Below the pieces are notes generated by a model. It ran no database searches. It saw nothing but the letters and a program-made list of their open reading frames with translations, and had not been told where the DNA came from. Of a stretch of DNA of 43,988 nt, positions 28,836 through 37,271 are shown piece after piece. Source of the stretch: Actinomycetota bacterium (lineage in GTDB: Bacteria > Actinomycetota > CADDZG01 > JAHWKV01 > JAOPZY01); assembly GCA_025963875.1 (NCBI GenBank), contig JAOPZY010000162.1, positions 1 to 43,988 of the forward strand, written 5' to 3'. Position numbers and translations under genes: made by a program. The stretch's first letter is position 1. The number at the start of each line of letters is the position of its first letter.

Positions 28836-30173
28836 TTACGGCCTGGTGACGGTGTTGGAGTCCATCGTCACTGCGGCGTTGCGGGCAAGCGCCCGGCCGT
28901 CCACGGTCACGCCCGTCGTCAGGGTGATCGAGGCCAGCGCAAGGATGCTGCCCGAGAGCTGGGAGTAGGTTCCCAGGGTGGCGGAGCTGCCGACCTGCCA
29001 GAAGACGTTGGACGCCTGAGCGCCGCCTGTCAGCACCACGTGACTTGCGGAAGCGGTGATGAGCGTCGAGCCCATCTGGAAGATGAAGGCGGCGTTGGGG
29101 TCGCCCTTGGCGTCCAGGGTGAGGGTCCCGGTGATCCCGAGGGACGAGGCGGAGCTGTAGACCCCCGGCGTGAACGTCTGCCCTCCGAGGTCGCCGGCGA
29201 GGACGGCATCCGGCGACCGCCCGGCTGCGTCGTTGTAGGCGGTGACCAGGTCGGCCTGCGCCTGGGCTGCGACGGCGTCGGCCGCGTGGATCGTGCCGTA
29301 CGGCGTGAGCGACCCTTGACCGGTGATTGCGGTGCCCGGGCTCAGGCCGATGTCGCCGGTGATCGTCGTCGGGCCCGTGTTGGTGATGGTGGCGGCGGCC
29401 ATGACGGCAAAGTCCTTCGCGGACCCGAGAGCGACGGCGCCCCCGGTGGCGGGCGGGGTGACGACCGGCGTCCCCTGCTTGCCGACGGTGTTGGAGTCCA
29501 TCGTCACTGCAGCGGTGCGGGCAAGCGCACGGCCGTCCACGGTCACGCCCGTCGTGAGGGTGATCGAGGCCAGCGCCATGATGCTGCCCGACAGCTGGGA
29601 GTAGGTCCCCAGGGTGGCGGAGCTGCCGACCTGCCAGAAGACGTTGGACGACTGGGCGCCGCCCGTCAGCACCACGTGACTGCTTGAAGCCGTGATGAGC
29701 GTGGAGCCCATCTGGAAGATGAAGACGGCGTTGGGGTCACCCTTGGCGTCCAGGGTGAGGGTCCCGGTGATCCCGAGGGACGAGGCGGAGCTGTAGACGC
29801 CGGGGGTGAAGGTCTGGCCGCCGATGTCGCCGGCGATGACGGCGTCCGGTGTCCGGCCGGCTGCGTCGTTGTAGGCGGTGACCAGGTCGGCCTGCGCCTG
29901 CGCTGCGGCGACGTCGGCGGCGTGGATCGTGCCGTGCAACGTGAGCGACCCCTGGCCGGTGATTGCGGTGCCCGGGCTCAGGCCGACATCGCCGGTGATC
30001 GTCGTGGGCCCGGTGTTGGTGATCGTGGCGGCGGCCATGACGGCAAAGCTGTCCGCGGTCCCGAGGGCGACGGAGCCGGTGGCTGCCTTCGCTGCACCGG
30101 CCAGGGATGAACCGACGACAAGCAGCGCAACCGAAAGCGATCCCACTTGTGCGCAAAGTCTTTGTAGCTTCAT
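28836..30173 (-). CDS. Secreted ice-binding protein with two DUF3494 domains
   Basis: 445 residues. A signal peptide (MKLQRLCAQVGSLSVALLVV, cleaved near AGAAKA) is followed by two DUF3494 ice-binding domains of about 200 residues each, joined by a short Thr/Pro linker (QGTPVVTPPATGG). Both copies contain FAVMAAATITNTGPTTITGD, GLSPGTAITG, AYNDAAGR, FTPGVYSSASSLGITG and FIFQMGSTLITAS, differing at only a few positions. Family members form a beta-solenoid that binds ice or inhibits recrystallisation outside the cell. Most are single-domain. The ATG follows AGGGAG. The start 142 residues upstream in the same frame is a shadow. Confidence 0.93.
   Translation of the reverse strand: MKLQRLCAQVGSLSVALLVVGSSLAGAAKAATGSVALGTADSFAVMAAATITNTGPTTITGDVGLSPGTAITGQGSLTLHGTIHAADVAAAQAQADLVTAYNDAAGRTPDAVIAGDIGGQTFTPGVYSSASSLGITGTLTLDAKGDPNAVFIFQMGSTLITASSSHVVLTGGAQSSNVFWQVGSSATLGTYSQLSGSIMALASITLTTGVTVDGRALARTAAVTMDSNTVGKQGTPVVTPPATGGAVALGSAKDFAVMAAATITNTGPTTITGDIGLSPGTAITGQGSLTPYGTIHAADAVAAQAQADLVTAYNDAAGRSPDAVLAGDLGGQTFTPGVYSSASSLGITGTLTLDAKGDPNAAFIFQMGSTLITASASHVVLTGGAQASNVFWQVGSSATLGTYSQLSGSILALASITLTTGVTVDGRALARNAAVTMDSNTVTRP
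28855..30080. repeat. Tandem duplication inside the ice-binding gene (636-bp period)
   Basis: The stretch beginning TTGGAGTCCATCGTCACTGC at 28855 recurs at 29491, and near-identity continues across about 580 bp per copy. The period of 636 bp equals 212 codons, so the frame is kept. Differences are scattered single bases. Confidence 0.9.
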
Positions 30174-30576
30174 AGAGAATCTCCCTAAGGGACTAGGTGT
30201 TTGGCGCCGTAAATGCTGGCGATTTCGATTCAGACTAAGTAGTGCTCCCGTCTCACTCTCAATAGTGTTTAGCGCGATTGAATCAGTCTCGTAATGTATC
30301 GGCATTGAGCCAACATAGCCATGTGGCAAATGCACCATCATTGGGATAGATGGGGTACTCGCGGCCCAACTTTCGTCGGGACTATCCCATCGCGGCGTTT
30401 CGGTCCCGATCGAGCTCGCCCGCAACGCCGGGTGGTTGGGGCTCTTGAAACTTGCTACGCTTGCCGCAGGTGTCCCTAAAGGGTCGCCGTCTGGCTCCGG
30501 CCCCTGGCCAGTCGATGTGAGGCGCACTCGGGTCCGAGTGATGATTCGAGTTCGATGACCTATCGGAGGTGCGCCC
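30174..30576. promoter_or_regulatory. Divergent intergenic region between ice-binding and phosphoketolase genes
   Basis: 403 nt without a gene. The half next to the ice-binding gene is AT-richer and holds its promoter. On the minus strand GATTCA and TGAATC lie about 55 nt apart. A perfect palindrome CACTCGG-gt-CCGAGTG at 30525-30540, 36 nt before the phosphoketolase ATG, is a likely operator or leader hairpin. No riboswitch is recognised. Confidence 0.5.
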
Positions 30577-32988
30577 ATGCGGGCTGGGCATCCGGCCACC
30601 CATCACGCCATCGAGGACCACAGCCTCCGGCCGGCACCGGCCGGCCCCCTGGGCGATGGCGAGCTGCAAGCCATCGACGCCTGGTGGCGAGCCGCCAACT
30701 ACCTCTCCGTCGGCCAGATCTACCTGCTGGACAACCCGCTGCTGCGTGAGCCCCTGTGTCCCGAGCACGTCAAGCCACGCCTCCTCGGGCACTGGGGGAC
30801 CACGCCCGGACTCAACTTCGTCTACGTCCACATGAACCGGGCGATCCAACGGCGGGACATCAGCGCCATCTATGTGGCAGGGCCGGGCCACGGAGGGCCG
30901 GGGCTCCTCGCCAACGTGTACCTCGAGGGCACCTACAGCGAGGTCTACCCGACGGTCACGCAGGACGAGGCAGGTATGCGGCGGCTCTTCCGGCAGTTCT
31001 CCTTCCCCGGCGGCGTGCCGAGCCACGTCGCCGCCGAGACGCCGGGTTCCATCCACGAAGGCGGCGAGCTGGGCTACGCCCTCGCTCATGCCTACGGAGC
31101 GGTCTTCGACAACCCGGACCTGGTCGCCTGCTGCGTCGTCGGCGACGGCGAGGCGGAGACGGGTCCGCTGGCGACGAGCTGGCATGCCAACAAGTTCCTG
31201 AACCCCGTCCACGACGGCGCCGTGCTCCCGATCCTGCACCTGAACGGCTACAAGATCGCCAACCCCACGGTCCTGGCCAGGATCCCCGATACCGAGCTTC
31301 TGTCGCTGTTGGAGGGCTACGGCTACCGTCCCCTGGTCGTCGACGGGCGGGACCCGGGACCCGCCCACCAGCGGATGGCTGCCGTCCTCGACGAAGCGCT
31401 CGACGAGATCGCCGGCATCCAACGCGCGGCCCGGAGCGGGGGCTTCGCGCAGCGGCCCCGGTGGCCCATGATCGTCCTCCGCACGCCGAAGGGGTGGACC
31501 GGGCCGAAGGAGGTGGACGGCCAGCCGGTCGAGGGCACCTTTCGGGCTCACCAGGTGCCGCTCAACGAGGTGCGGACCAACCCGGGCCATCTGGCCCTCC
31601 TCGAGACGTGGATGCGGAGTTATCGCCCTGGGGAGCTGTTCGACGACGAGGGCGCCCCGGTGGCGAGCCTCAGGGAGCTCGCCCCGGCCGGCGAGCGGCG
31701 GATGGGGGCCAATCCCCACGCCAACGGGGGTTTGCTCCTCCGGCCCCTGTCGATGCCCAACTTCCGCGACTACGCCATCAAAGTGCTCAACCCCGGGACG
31801 GCCCTCAGCGAGCCGACCCGGGTGCTGGGTGCGTTCCTGCGCGACATCGTGGCGGCCAACCCCCGCACCTTCCGTATCTTCGGACCGGACGAGACGGCCT
31901 CCAACCGCCTGGGCGCGGTCTTCGAGGTAACCGACCGCGTCTTCGTCGGTGCCACGCTGCCCACCGACGACCACCTGTCCCCCGACGGGCGGGTCATGGA
32001 GGTGCTGTCCGAGCATCTGTGCCAGGGGTGGCTGGAGGGCTACCTCCTCACCGGCCGCCACGGGCTGTTCAACTCGTACGAGGCCTTCATCCACATCATC
32101 GACTCGATGTTCAACCAGCACGCCAAGTGGCTGAAGGTTTCCAAGTCGATCCCCTGGCGGCGGCCGATCGCGTCCCTCAACTACCTGCTCAGCTCGCACG
32201 TTTGGCGCCAGGACAACAACGGCTTCTCCCACCAGGATCCCGGGTTCATCGACCACGTCGTCAACAAGAAGGCGGAGATCATCCGCGTCTACCTGCCGCC
32301 CGACACCAACTGCCTGCTGTCGGTGGCCAACCACTGCCTGCGCAGCCAGGACTACGTGAACGTCATCGTGGCCGGCAAGCAACCATCCCACGACTGGCTC
32401 TCGATGGAGGCGGCGGTCCTGCACTGCACGCGCGGGGCCGGCATCTGGGACTGGGCGAGCAACGACGAGGGGGAGCCGGACGTGGTGATAGCCGCCTGCG
32501 GCGACGTCCCAACCCTGGAGAGCCTCGCCGCGATCGACCTGCTGCGTCGCCATGTGCCGGAGCTCAAGATAAGGATGGTCAACATCGTGGACCTGATGCG
32601 CCTGCAGTCGGCGGACGAGCACCCGCATGGCATGTCTGACGCGGAGTTCGACTCGCTCTTCACCACCGACCGGCCCGTCGTCTTCGCCTACCACGGCTAT
32701 CCCTGGCTCATCCACCGGCTGACCTACCGCCGAACCAACCACGGCAACCTCCACGTCAGGGGCTACAAGGAAGAGGGGACGACCACGACCCCTTTCGATA
32801 TGGTCATGCTGAATGACCTCGACCGTTTCCACCTGGTTATGGATGTGATCGACCGGGTTCCCGGCCTGGGCTCCAGGGCGGGCCACGTGCGCCAGCTCAT
32901 GGTCGACCGCCGTCTGCAGGCACGGGCCTATACCCGGCAGGTCGGTGAGGACTCCCCGGACGTCAGCTCCTGGACCTGGCCGCACTGA
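30577..32988 (+). CDS. xfp: Phosphoketolase (xylulose-5-phosphate/fructose-6-phosphate)
   Basis: 803 residues, full length. Thiamine-diphosphate enzyme motifs are [11 protein letters not shown] at about 71, GPGHGGPG at about 103, the signature [14 protein letters not shown] at about 161, [17 protein letters not shown] at about 186, and [13 protein letters not shown] at about 549. The enzyme splits xylulose 5-phosphate or fructose 6-phosphate with phosphate into acetyl phosphate and a shorter sugar phosphate. The ATG has a CGGAGG site. Acetate kinase follows 20 nt later, completing the route from acetyl phosphate to acetate with ATP gain. Confidence 0.97.
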   Translation: MRAGHPATHHAIEDHSLRPAPAGPLGDGELQAIDAWWRAANYLSVGQIYLLDNPLLREPLCPEHVKPRLLGHWGTTPGLNFVYVHMNRAIQRRDISAIYVAGPGHGGPGLLANVYLEGTYSEVYPTVTQDEAGMRRLFRQFSFPGGVPSHVAAETPGSIHEGGELGYALAHAYGAVFDNPDLVACCVVGDGEAETGPLATSWHANKFLNPVHDGAVLPILHLNGYKIANPTVLARIPDTELLSLLEGYGYRPLVVDGRDPGPAHQRMAAVLDEALDEIAGIQRAARSGGFAQRPRWPMIVLRTPKGWTGPKEVDGQPVEGTFRAHQVPLNEVRTNPGHLALLETWMRSYRPGELFDDEGAPVASLRELAPAGERRMGANPHANGGLLLRPLSMPNFRDYAIKVLNPGTALSEPTRVLGAFLRDIVAANPRTFRIFGPDETASNRLGAVFEVTDRVFVGATLPTDDHLSPDGRVMEVLSEHLCQGWLEGYLLTGRHGLFNSYEAFIHIIDSMFNQHAKWLKVSKSIPWRRPIASLNYLLSSHVWRQDNNGFSHQDPGFIDHVVNKKAEIIRVYLPPDTNCLLSVANHCLRSQDYVNVIVAGKQPSHDWLSMEAAVLHCTRGAGIWDWASNDEGEPDVVIAACGDVPTLESLAAIDLLRRHVPELKIRMVNIVDLMRLQSADEHPHGMSDAEFDSLFTTDRPVVFAYHGYPWLIHRLTYRRTNHGNLHVRGYKEEGTTTTPFDMVMLNDLDRFHLVMDVIDRVPGLGSRAGHVRQLMVDRRLQARAYTRQVGEDSPDVSSWTWPH

Positions 32989-33008
32989 GCTCCGCGCCTC
33001 GGTGTCCC

Positions 33009-34118
33009 ATGCGGGTCCTCGTCGTCAACGCCGGCTCCAGCAGCCTGAAGCTGCGCCTGCTCGATGCCGGCGATGCCGTCGTCGGCACCCGCAACCTGGG
33101 TCCCGGGCCGCCTGACCGTGGGAACCTGGGGGCCTGGATCGGCTCCCTGGGCGGCATCGACGCGGTAGGCCACCGCATCGTCCACGGGGGGACCGACTTC
33201 TCCGAGCCCGTGCTCATCGATGCCGTGGTGGAGGAGCGCCTCCACGCACTGGCGGACCTCGCGCCTCTGCACCAGGCGAAGGCCCTCGATGCCCTGCACG
33301 CGGTCTGCGCCGTCCTTCCTGGCGTTCCTGCAGTTGCCTGCTTCGATACAGCCTTTCACGCCGGGCTCCCGGCCCCGGCGGCTACGTATGCCCTGCCGGC
33401 CGAATGGCGCAGCCGCTGGAGACTGCGGCGCTACGGCTTCCACGGCATCTCGCATGCCTACGCCACCCGCCGCACCGCCGAGCTGCTGGGCCGCCCCGCC
33501 GCCGAGCTGCGGATCGTGACCTGCCACCTGGGGGCGGGCGCCTCGCTGGCCGCCGTCTCGGGCGGCCGCTGCGTGGACACGACGATGGGCTTCACGCCGC
33601 TGGAAGGCCTCGTCATGGCGACCCGCTCGGGAAGTGTTGACCCCGGGCTCGTCCTGTGGCTTCAGACCCACGCCGGCCTCTCACCCGGCGAGCTGGCCGA
33701 GGCCTTGGAGTACCGCTCCGGCCTGACGGGACTCGCGGGGACCGGCGACATGGCCGTGCTGCTGGCCCGGGCGGAGGCGGGCGATGGCGACGCTCGCCTC
33801 GCGGTCGAGGTCTACCTGCACCGGCTGCGCGCACTGATGGCCGCGATGGTCGCCGCCATGTGCGGCGTCGATGCCGTCTCCTTCACCGGCGGTGTGGGCG
33901 AGAATGCCCCGGCCATCCGTGCCGGGGCTGCGGCGGGGTTGGGGTTCCTCGGCATCGACCTCGACGCTACCCGCAACGAGCAGAGGGCGGACGGCGGGCA
34001 GGTCGATCGTGAAATCGGCCAAGCGGGCGCCCGGGTGCGCTGCGTGGTCGTCGCCGCACGCGAGGATCTCGAGATCGCCCGCGAGGTGCGGGGACTGCTG
34101 GGGGCGACGCGCTCATGA
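33009..34118 (+). CDS. ackA: Acetate kinase
   Basis: 369 residues, slightly shorter than the usual 395-400. It opens with VLVVNAGSSSLKL, the acetate kinase signature. GHRIVHGG at about 58, CFDTAFH at about 115, RRYGFHGISHAYA at about 140, CHLGAGASLAA at about 174, and DTTMGFTPLEGLVMATRSGSVDP follow. FTGGVGENAP is near the end. It interconverts acetyl phosphate plus ADP with acetate plus ATP. Its stop overlaps the start of the next gene (ATGA), so the three genes from 30577 to 34921 look like one operon. Confidence 0.97.
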   Translation: MRVLVVNAGSSSLKLRLLDAGDAVVGTRNLGPGPPDRGNLGAWIGSLGGIDAVGHRIVHGGTDFSEPVLIDAVVEERLHALADLAPLHQAKALDALHAVCAVLPGVPAVACFDTAFHAGLPAPAATYALPAEWRSRWRLRRYGFHGISHAYATRRTAELLGRPAAELRIVTCHLGAGASLAAVSGGRCVDTTMGFTPLEGLVMATRSGSVDPGLVLWLQTHAGLSPGELAEALEYRSGLTGLAGTGDMAVLLARAEAGDGDARLAVEVYLHRLRALMAAMVAAMCGVDAVSFTGGVGENAPAIRAGAAAGLGFLGIDLDATRNEQRADGGQVDREIGQAGARVRCVVVAAREDLEIAREVRGLLGATRS

Positions 34119-34921
34119 TTGGCTTCAAACGGCACAACGAGCGGCCTCCTCCCGTGCGGATGGCCGGGAGCGTTGCAGCGGGCGCCGTGACGACATGGGA
34201 GCACTTGGCGCGTCCAACCCACAGCCCGGCCCGGTTCTATCCTTCGCTTGTCGCTGAGTTCCCGGAATCGGCCCGGCGCTGGCTCACCCATGCCGTGGCT
34301 CCGGGTGCGCCACTTGCCCGGGGAGTGATCCTGCAGATGGAAGGACGGATCCGAGTACGGCGTTGGCTGCCATTTGAAGCCACCCAGATCATTGTCCCGC
34401 CGGAAGGCTATGTGTGGGCGGCGAGAGCCCGCTTCGGGCCGTTTTCGATCCGGGGCTACGACCGTTACTCCGACGGCATCGGGGCGATGAGGTGGCGTCT
34501 TGCCGGCAAGATCCCACTCGTGACCGTGGACGGCCCCGACGTTGACCGAAGCGCTGCGGGTCGTCTGGCGGCCGAGGCCGTGTGGGTCCCGACTATGCTT
34601 CTCGGACCAGACGTCAAGCTCCGCGCCGGGCCCGACGCCGACACCACGACTGCCGGGTGGAGCATCGGACCGCACACGCTCACTACCGACATCCATCTGG
34701 ACCCGGTCGGCGCGCCTCGGAGCGTGAACATGATGAGGTGGGGCAACCCTCTCGGGGAGCCATTCGGCGAGTACCGTTTCGGAGCCGACCTGGACGACGA
34801 AGCCACCTTCGACGGGATCACGATTCCGACGCGAATCCGCGCCGGCTACTTCCACGGAACGCAGCGCTGGTCAGAGGGAGAGTTCTTCCGCGCCCAGATC
34901 ACAGAAGCTCGCTTTATCTGA
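34115..34921 (+). CDS. DUF6544-family protein
   Basis: 268 residues, starting within the ackA stop (ATGA). Recognisable blocks are FPESARRWLTHAVAPGAPLA, LQMEGRIRVRRWLPFEATQI, WAARARFGPFSIRGYDRYSDG, and AAEAVWVPTMLL, matching DUF6544 proteins of unknown function. No signal peptide or clear membrane segment is visible. The C-terminus reads GYFHGTQRWSEGEFFRAQI. Coupling to a phosphoketolase-acetate kinase pair is not something I know to be common. A metabolic link is possible but unsupported by motif. Confidence 0.82.
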   Translation: MIGFKRHNERPPPVRMAGSVAAGAVTTWEHLARPTHSPARFYPSLVAEFPESARRWLTHAVAPGAPLARGVILQMEGRIRVRRWLPFEATQIIVPPEGYVWAARARFGPFSIRGYDRYSDGIGAMRWRLAGKIPLVTVDGPDVDRSAAGRLAAEAVWVPTMLLGPDVKLRAGPDADTTTAGWSIGPHTLTTDIHLDPVGAPRSVNMMRWGNPLGEPFGEYRFGADLDDEATFDGITIPTRIRAGYFHGTQRWSEGEFFRAQITEARFI

Positions 34922-34934
34922 ACCCCTGGGCCAG

Positions 34935-34985
34935 CGAAGTGAGGAGTTTTTTGCGCGTCATACGCACAATTTCCTCCTCGCTTCG
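34935..34985. repeat. Long inverted repeat between the DUF6544 and universal stress genes
   Basis: CGAAGTGAGGAG (34935-34946) pairs with CTCCTCGCTTCG (34974-34985) with one G-T wobble. Between them are T6 and a small TGCG/CGCA stem. It probably ends the phosphoketolase operon. Confidence 0.55.
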
Positions 34986-35021
34986 GAGGTCGGTGCCTTT
35001 GGAACACGAGAGGAGGAAGCC

Positions 35022-35495
35022 ATGGAGGAAGCAGCAGGCTCACAGCCGGCCACCCTCGGGGAGCGGCCGCTGTCCGTGGTGCTCGCTACGGACGGGTCCG
35101 AGCACAGCGTCAAGGCGGCACGCGTTCTGGTGGAAGTCCTCGGCGGCCGCTCGGCCGAGGTCCGCCTGGTGACCGTGCTCAGCATGGAGATGAAGCCAAC
35201 GACCTACATGGGGGACCTGAGCGATGCGGACGAACGCCGTGCCCATATTGCGGAGGAGACGGAGAAAGCCGTGGGTGATGTACGGCGCATCCTGGAGGAG
35301 GCCGGTCTCTCCGTATCGGTCCACCACCGATTGGGTAACCCGCCCGACGAGGTGCTGGCGGAGGTCGACGAAGTGGTTCCTGATCTGGTCGTGGTAGGCC
35401 GGCGCGGGCTCGGCCGGGCCGCGAGCCTCGTGTTGGGGAGCGTGTCGTCATCCCTGCTGCGCCATTCGGCGGTCCCCGTCCTGACCGTTCCCTGA
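35022..35495 (+). CDS. Universal stress protein (UspA family)
   Basis: 157 residues, one Usp domain. The N-terminal strand SVVLATDGSEHSVKAARVL carries the ATP-binding Asp. The C-terminal GRRGLGRAASLVLGSVSSSLLRHS is the G-2x-G-9x-G(S/T) nucleotide loop. It is likely an ATP-binding stress regulator in the cytoplasm. Actinobacterial Usp proteins are often hypoxia- or dormancy-associated, which would fit the neighbouring fermentative operon (inference). A strong GAGGAGG site precedes the ATG. Confidence 0.93.
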   Translation: MEEAAGSQPATLGERPLSVVLATDGSEHSVKAARVLVEVLGGRSAEVRLVTVLSMEMKPTTYMGDLSDADERRAHIAEETEKAVGDVRRILEEAGLSVSVHHRLGNPPDEVLAEVDEVVPDLVVVGRRGLGRAASLVLGSVSSSLLRHSAVPVLTVP

Positions 35496-35502
35496 CGCGA
35501 CG

Positions 35503-35901
35503 TCAACTGTCGGGGACCCGGCTGCCGGAGATGTCTTCGATCGTGATCCGGATCCAGTGCTCGGCCTCCGTGGTCCCCCAGGGCTTGAGCGGGCCGCGCC
35601 GCAGCATCTCGACCTCATCGGGGTCGACCACCTCCTGGGCAGTGCCCTGCACGATCACGCTCCAGCCGGCGTTGTAGAGCGGCCGGATAGCGTCCACCTC
35701 GAAGGCGACGGGTGCGACCTCCCGCAGGGCGCTGACGTTTTCGCCGGGGATCGTGCAGAACACGACTGTCTTGTCGTCGGCCAGGTAATTCACCGGGAGA
35801 ATCACCGGGCGCCCGTCGGAGACGAACGCCACCCGGCCGACGTACGACTCGTGCTGGAGAAGTTCCAGGCACTCCTCTTTCGAAAGCTCCTCGATGCTCA
35901 T
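35503..35901 (-). CDS. Pyridoxamine 5'-phosphate oxidase-family flavin/F420-binding protein
   Basis: 132 residues with a split-barrel fold pattern: LSKEECLELLQHESYVGRVAF, then GRPVILPVNYLADDKTVVF, FEVDAIRP and GWSVIVQGTAQEV. These small actinobacterial proteins bind FMN, F420 or heme, and the cofactor cannot be told from sequence alone. It has a GGGAGG ribosome site. It converges on the universal stress gene with only 7 nt between the stops. Confidence 0.9.
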   Translation of the reverse strand: MSIEELSKEECLELLQHESYVGRVAFVSDGRPVILPVNYLADDKTVVFCTIPGENVSALREVAPVAFEVDAIRPLYNAGWSVIVQGTAQEVVDPDEVEMLRRGPLKPWGTTEAEHWIRITIEDISGSRVPDS

Positions 35902-35946
35902 CCGCTTGCCCTCCCATCACGGCAGTGTGAGGTTCACGGATTGACC

Positions 35947-36888
35947 TTACGGGAGTGGCTGAGGGGAGGTCGCCGCCACCAGGCGATTGCGTCCGGCCTC
36001 CTTCGCCTGGTACAGGGCGGCATCGGCACTGCGGACCAGCTCTGTCGGAGGCTTTGTACCCGCAGCGCAACCGCCGCTCACGGTGATGTCGACCTGGTGG
36101 CTGCCCACGGCAAAGGTGGCTCCGGCGATGGCCGAGCGGACACGCTCGCCGACCACGTAGGCGCCTTCGATGCCGGTTTGCGGCAGCACGAGAAGAAACT
36201 CCTCCCCGCCCCAGCGACCGACGACGGAGTCACCCCATCGACCAAGGATGTCGTCGGCGCGGACCACCGTCAGGACTCGGCGAGTGAACTCCCTCAGCAC
36301 CGCGTCGCCAGCTTCGTGGCCGTAGGTGTCATTGATCCGCTTGAAGTGGTCGATGTCGAACATGACGACGGCGACAGTGTCTGCGTGCCGGCCGGCGAGA
36401 CGCACGAACCGGCCCAGCTCTTCGTCGAGGTGGCGGCGGTTGAACGCACCGGTGAGCGCGTCGGTCCTGCTCATTCGGTCGAGCTCGGCGCTTCGCTCTC
36501 GCAGCGCGTCCTGCAGCCTCTTCGTCCGGACGGCGGCGCCGACGCGGGCAATCAGCTCGGCGGGCTCGAAAGGCTTCTTGAGGTAGTCCTGGGCGCCCGC
36601 CCGGAGGCCGGCAACGATCTGCTCGCTGCCCGTCTGGCCCGTGAGGAAGACCACCGGCGTGCCCTCGAGTTCCTCGTCGGCTTTCACTCGGCGCAGCACC
36701 TCGTGCCCGTTCAGGCCCGGCATCTCGATGTCCAGCAGCACCATGTCCGGCCGGTGGTGGCGCATCATCTCGATGGCGTCGGGTCCGTTGACGGCCTCCA
36801 CCACCTGGTAACCCTCCTCTTCGAGGTGGTGGCGCAGCACGGCGCGGATCACCATCGAGTCGTCGGCGATCAGGACCGTTGCACCCAC
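35947..36888 (-). CDS. Response regulator-diguanylate cyclase (WspR-like output)
   Basis: 313 residues. The receiver (1-120) has Asp9/Asp10, phospho-acceptor Asp53 in LLDIEMPG, a Thr in FLTGQ and Lys in LKKPF, so it should be phosphorylated. The GGDEF domain (about 140-305) has DALTGAFNRRHLDEE, DIDHFKRINDTYGH and an intact GGEEF. The I-site RADD is present, but an 8-residue insertion containing a second GRWG lies between it and GGEEF. Phosphorylation by the hybrid CheA upstream would activate c-di-GMP synthesis. It starts 2 nt after the CheW stop and is the last gene of the operon. Confidence 0.95.
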   Translation of the reverse strand: MGATVLIADDSMVIRAVLRHHLEEEGYQVVEAVNGPDAIEMMRHHRPDMVLLDIEMPGLNGHEVLRRVKADEELEGTPVVFLTGQTGSEQIVAGLRAGAQDYLKKPFEPAELIARVGAAVRTKRLQDALRERSAELDRMSRTDALTGAFNRRHLDEELGRFVRLAGRHADTVAVVMFDIDHFKRINDTYGHEAGDAVLREFTRRVLTVVRADDILGRWGDSVVGRWGGEEFLLVLPQTGIEGAYVVGERVRSAIAGATFAVGSHQVDITVSGGCAAGTKPPTELVRSADAALYQAKEAGRNRLVAATSPQPLP

Positions 36889-36890
36889 CC

Positions 36891-37271
36891 TCAGAGCCGC
36901 TTCGCCAGGGCGGCCGGATCCGCCAGGAACTCCAGACCCTGCTCGCGGCCGATGACCCCGCAGATCAACGCCTCGTGCTGTCCCTCCGGGGGGCTTCCGA
37001 TCTCCGCCTCATCGATGCTGCTCAGCCCCGTCACCTCTTCGACGAGGAGGCCGAAGGTGGACCCCACGGCTGCGATCACCAGGATGCGGTCCCCGCCCGA
37101 TCCGAGCACCGACAGCACGGTCAGCGGCGGATCGGCCGGGAGGACCCCGATCACGCCGGGGCGAGGGACGGGCAGCGGCACAAGACCGGCAGCGGTGCGG
37201 ACGCCGACCGTGGCCTCAACCGGGACGCAGTACCGGCCATCTCCCGTCAGGAAGTGAACCAGGGTCCTCAT
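36891..37271 (-). CDS. cheW: CheW-like coupling protein (second copy)
   Basis: 126 residues. Its start overlaps the CheR stop (ATGA). CheW fold segments are LVHFLTGDGRYCVPVEATVGV, PLPVPRPGVIGVLP, LVIAAVGSTFGLLVEEVTGL and ICGVIGREQGLEFL. It is shorter and more diverged than the CheW at 41501-41938. In Wsp systems two CheW proteins (WspB and WspD) link receptor and kinase, and this is the WspD-like position. A longer upstream frame exists but overlaps cheR. Confidence 0.88.
   Translation of the reverse strand: MRTLVHFLTGDGRYCVPVEATVGVRTAAGLVPLPVPRPGVIGVLPADPPLTVLSVLGSGGDRILVIAAVGSTFGLLVEEVTGLSSIDEAEIGSPPEGQHEALICGVIGREQGLEFLADPAALAKRL

Noticed and set aside
28855-30080. CRISPR or satellite repeat
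   Set aside because: The long direct repeat is a duplicated protein domain with a 212-codon period, not an array.
30382-32985. 867-codon open frame antisense to the phosphoketolase
   Set aside because: It mirrors a clear full-length enzyme on the other strand. Its sequence is low-complexity Arg/Gly/Val/Asp typical of GC-rich antisense frames, with no domain.
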